DNA from: Chloroflexota bacterium
Lineage (GTDB): Bacteria > Chloroflexota > Limnocylindria > Limnocylindrales > CSP1-4
Direction of reading: 5' to 3'
Assembly (NCBI GenBank): GCA_017860675.1
Contig: JAGDMV010000017.1
Location: 1 to 14,941, forward strand
DNA: 14,941 bases
The stretch's first letter is position 1; every line of letters starts with the position of its first letter. This document shows positions 14,019 to 14,941 of this stretch, one piece after another. Below the pieces are notes generated by a model that saw only the letters and a program-made list of their open reading frames with translations, ran no database searches and was not told the DNA's origin. A program made the translations under genes and the position numbers.

Positions 14019-14056
14019 CGGCCAGCGCGCGCGGGCGCGGCCAGCGGGCGCGGGCG
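14019..14056. repeat. Tandem pair of 19-bp GC repeats in the divergent promoter region
   Basis: Two adjacent 19-base copies, 14019-14037 and 14038-14056, both start CGGCCAGCG and end GCGCGGGCG. They differ at one position only (C versus G at base 10). They lie between the two divergent start codons (13952 and 14179). They could bind a shared regulator, or be a low-complexity duplication. Confidence 0.6.
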
Positions 14057-14102
14057 CGCCGCGCCACCCTCGCGCTGCACGGCCACTCGCCCCATTGTCG
14101 CC

Positions 14103-14112
14103 GTGGTGTAAT
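14103..14112 (+). promoter_or_regulatory. Possible promoter of the aminotransferase gene
   Basis: GTGGTGTAAT (14103-14112) contains TGTAAT, one of the few AT-containing -10-like hexamers in this region, 66 bases upstream of the ATG at 14179. Its first 8 bases, GTGGTGTA, match the boxes upstream of the sigma and dihydropyrimidinase genes. No good -35 is visible. Confidence 0.3.
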
Positions 14113-14178
14113 GGCCGCAGCCGGCGCCCGTTCGCACGACGCCCCATCGCGAGCGCGGCGCCCGGATCGGAGGTCGAC

Positions 14179-14941
14179 ATGAGCATCAGCCCCGAGCCGC
14201 TGTCGGGCGAGGAGATCGTCCGGCTGTCGCGCCAGCACACGTTCTTCCCCTGGGCCGCCCAGGCCGCCGTCGACCCGATCCCGATCGACCACGGCGAGGG
14301 GGTCTACCTCTACACCACCGACGGGCGGCGGATCCTCGACTTCAACAGCGGGCTGATGGCGGTCAACGCGGGCCACGGCCAGCGCCGGATCGCCGAGGCG
14401 ATGGCCGAGCAGGCGCTCAAGGTCCCGTATGTCAATCCCGGCCTGGTGACCGAGGTCCGGGCGCGCCTCGGGGCGAGGCTGGCCGAGCTGACGCCGGGCG
14501 ACCTCGACAGCTTCTACTTCACGACCGGCGGGACGGAGGCGGTCGAGAACGCGATCACCCTCGCCCGCCACGTGACGGGGCGGTACAAGATCCTGGCCCG
14601 CTATCGCAGCTACCACGGCTCGACCGCCGGCTCGATGACCCTCACCGGCGAGCCGCGGCGCTGGCCGAACGAGCCGCTGATCGCCGGCGTCTACCGCATC
14701 CCCGAGACGCACCGCTGGGGTGAGCCCGAGCCGCGCCCGGTGGGGGAGCTGCTGGCGGAGACGGAGCGGGTCGTCCAGTACGAGGGGCCGCATCTCATCG
14801 CTGCCATGTTCGTCGAACCGGTCGTCGGCACCAACGGCGTCCTGGTCCCGCCCGACGGCTACCTCGCCGGCCTGCGCGAGATCTGCGACCGCTACGGCAT
14901 CCTGCTCGTGGCCGACGAGGTCATGTCCGGCTTCGGCCGGA
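14179..14941 (+). CDS. Class III (omega-amino acid) aminotransferase, N-terminal part (3' truncated by window edge)
   Basis: The first 254 codons of a PLP-dependent class III aminotransferase are present; the catalytic Lys lies beyond the window. Visible family marks are GEGVYLYTTDGRRILDFNSG, the cofactor-phosphate segment TTGGTEAVENAITLAR, YRSYHGSTAGSMTLTGEPRRW, AMFVEPVVGTNGVLVPP, and the PLP-ring Asp in VADEVMSGFGR at the very end. This pattern fits aminotransferases acting on taurine, beta-alanine or other omega-amino acids with pyruvate or 2-oxoglutarate. GGAGG at 14169-14173 with a 5-base spacer supports the ATG at 14179. Divergence from a dihydropyrimidinase gene suggests removal of the amino group from beta-alanine or beta-aminoisobutyrate after pyrimidine-ring opening, but substrate specificity is inferred from context only. 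Confidence 0.9.
   Translation, partial: MSISPEPLSGEEIVRLSRQHTFFPWAAQAAVDPIPIDHGEGVYLYTTDGRRILDFNSGLMAVNAGHGQRRIAEAMAEQALKVPYVNPGLVTEVRARLGARLAELTPGDLDSFYFTTGGTEAVENAITLARHVTGRYKILARYRSYHGSTAGSMTLTGEPRRWPNEPLIAGVYRIPETHRWGEPEPRPVGELLAETERVVQYEGPHLIAAMFVEPVVGTNGVLVPPDGYLAGLREICDRYGILLVADEVMSGFGR

Noticed and set aside
12204..14111. Plus-strand open frame of 635 codons opposite dihydropyrimidinase and crtYe
   Set aside because: It runs antisense across two genes and their junction, and has no recognisable domain.

Overview
This is a very GC-rich window, dense with genes that are almost all packaged in overlapping operons. No tRNA, rRNA, CRISPR array or insertion sequence was seen. The gene set points to a free-living aerobic bacterium, most likely a Chloroflexota lineage. 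The reasons are the Chloroflexus-like malate dehydrogenase tail, the RskA-type anti-sigma factor and the extreme GC content. Actinomycetota is the main alternative, because C50-type carotenoid genes are best known there. This placement is inference from protein character, not a database match.

Layout of the left part. Positions 1-423 are the 3' end of a malate dehydrogenase gene (+). Next is a secreted subtilisin-family protease (590-2080, +). An overlapping pair follows on the same strand: a YtcJ-type amidohydrolase (2249-3946) and an Lgt-like membrane protein (3946-4842) that lacks several residues important in canonical Lgt. These end 15 bases from a convergent minus-strand regulatory pair: an ECF sigma factor (6491-5895) and its membrane anti-sigma factor (5898-4858), whose genes share an ATGA overlap.

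The centrepiece is a minus-strand operon from 13952 down to 6749. It contains dihydropyrimidinase, two small lycopene-cyclase subunits (CrtYe/CrtYf or CrtYc/CrtYd type), a 702-residue fusion of a UbiA prenyltransferase (lycopene-elongase-like) with a CrtQ/HpnB-like family-2 glycosyltransferase, phytoene desaturase (crtI), phytoene synthase (crtB) and a PlsY-like acyltransferase. From crtYe to crtI-crtB each gene overlaps the next by 1-8 bases. The gaps before crtYe and plsY are 6 and 9 bases. The simplest reading is a pathway from GGPP through phytoene and lycopene to a C50 or cyclised carotenoid that is then glycosylated and perhaps acylated. The GGPP synthase gene (crtE) is not in the window.

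A class III aminotransferase (14179 onward, +, cut by the window edge) is transcribed divergently from the dihydropyrimidinase. Together they suggest reductive pyrimidine or omega-amino-acid catabolism.

The main points for follow-up are the UbiA-GT2 fusion, the PlsY-like gene closing a glyco-carotenoid operon, the identical 11-base box upstream of both the sigma gene and the carotenoid operon, and the altered Lgt-like protein.
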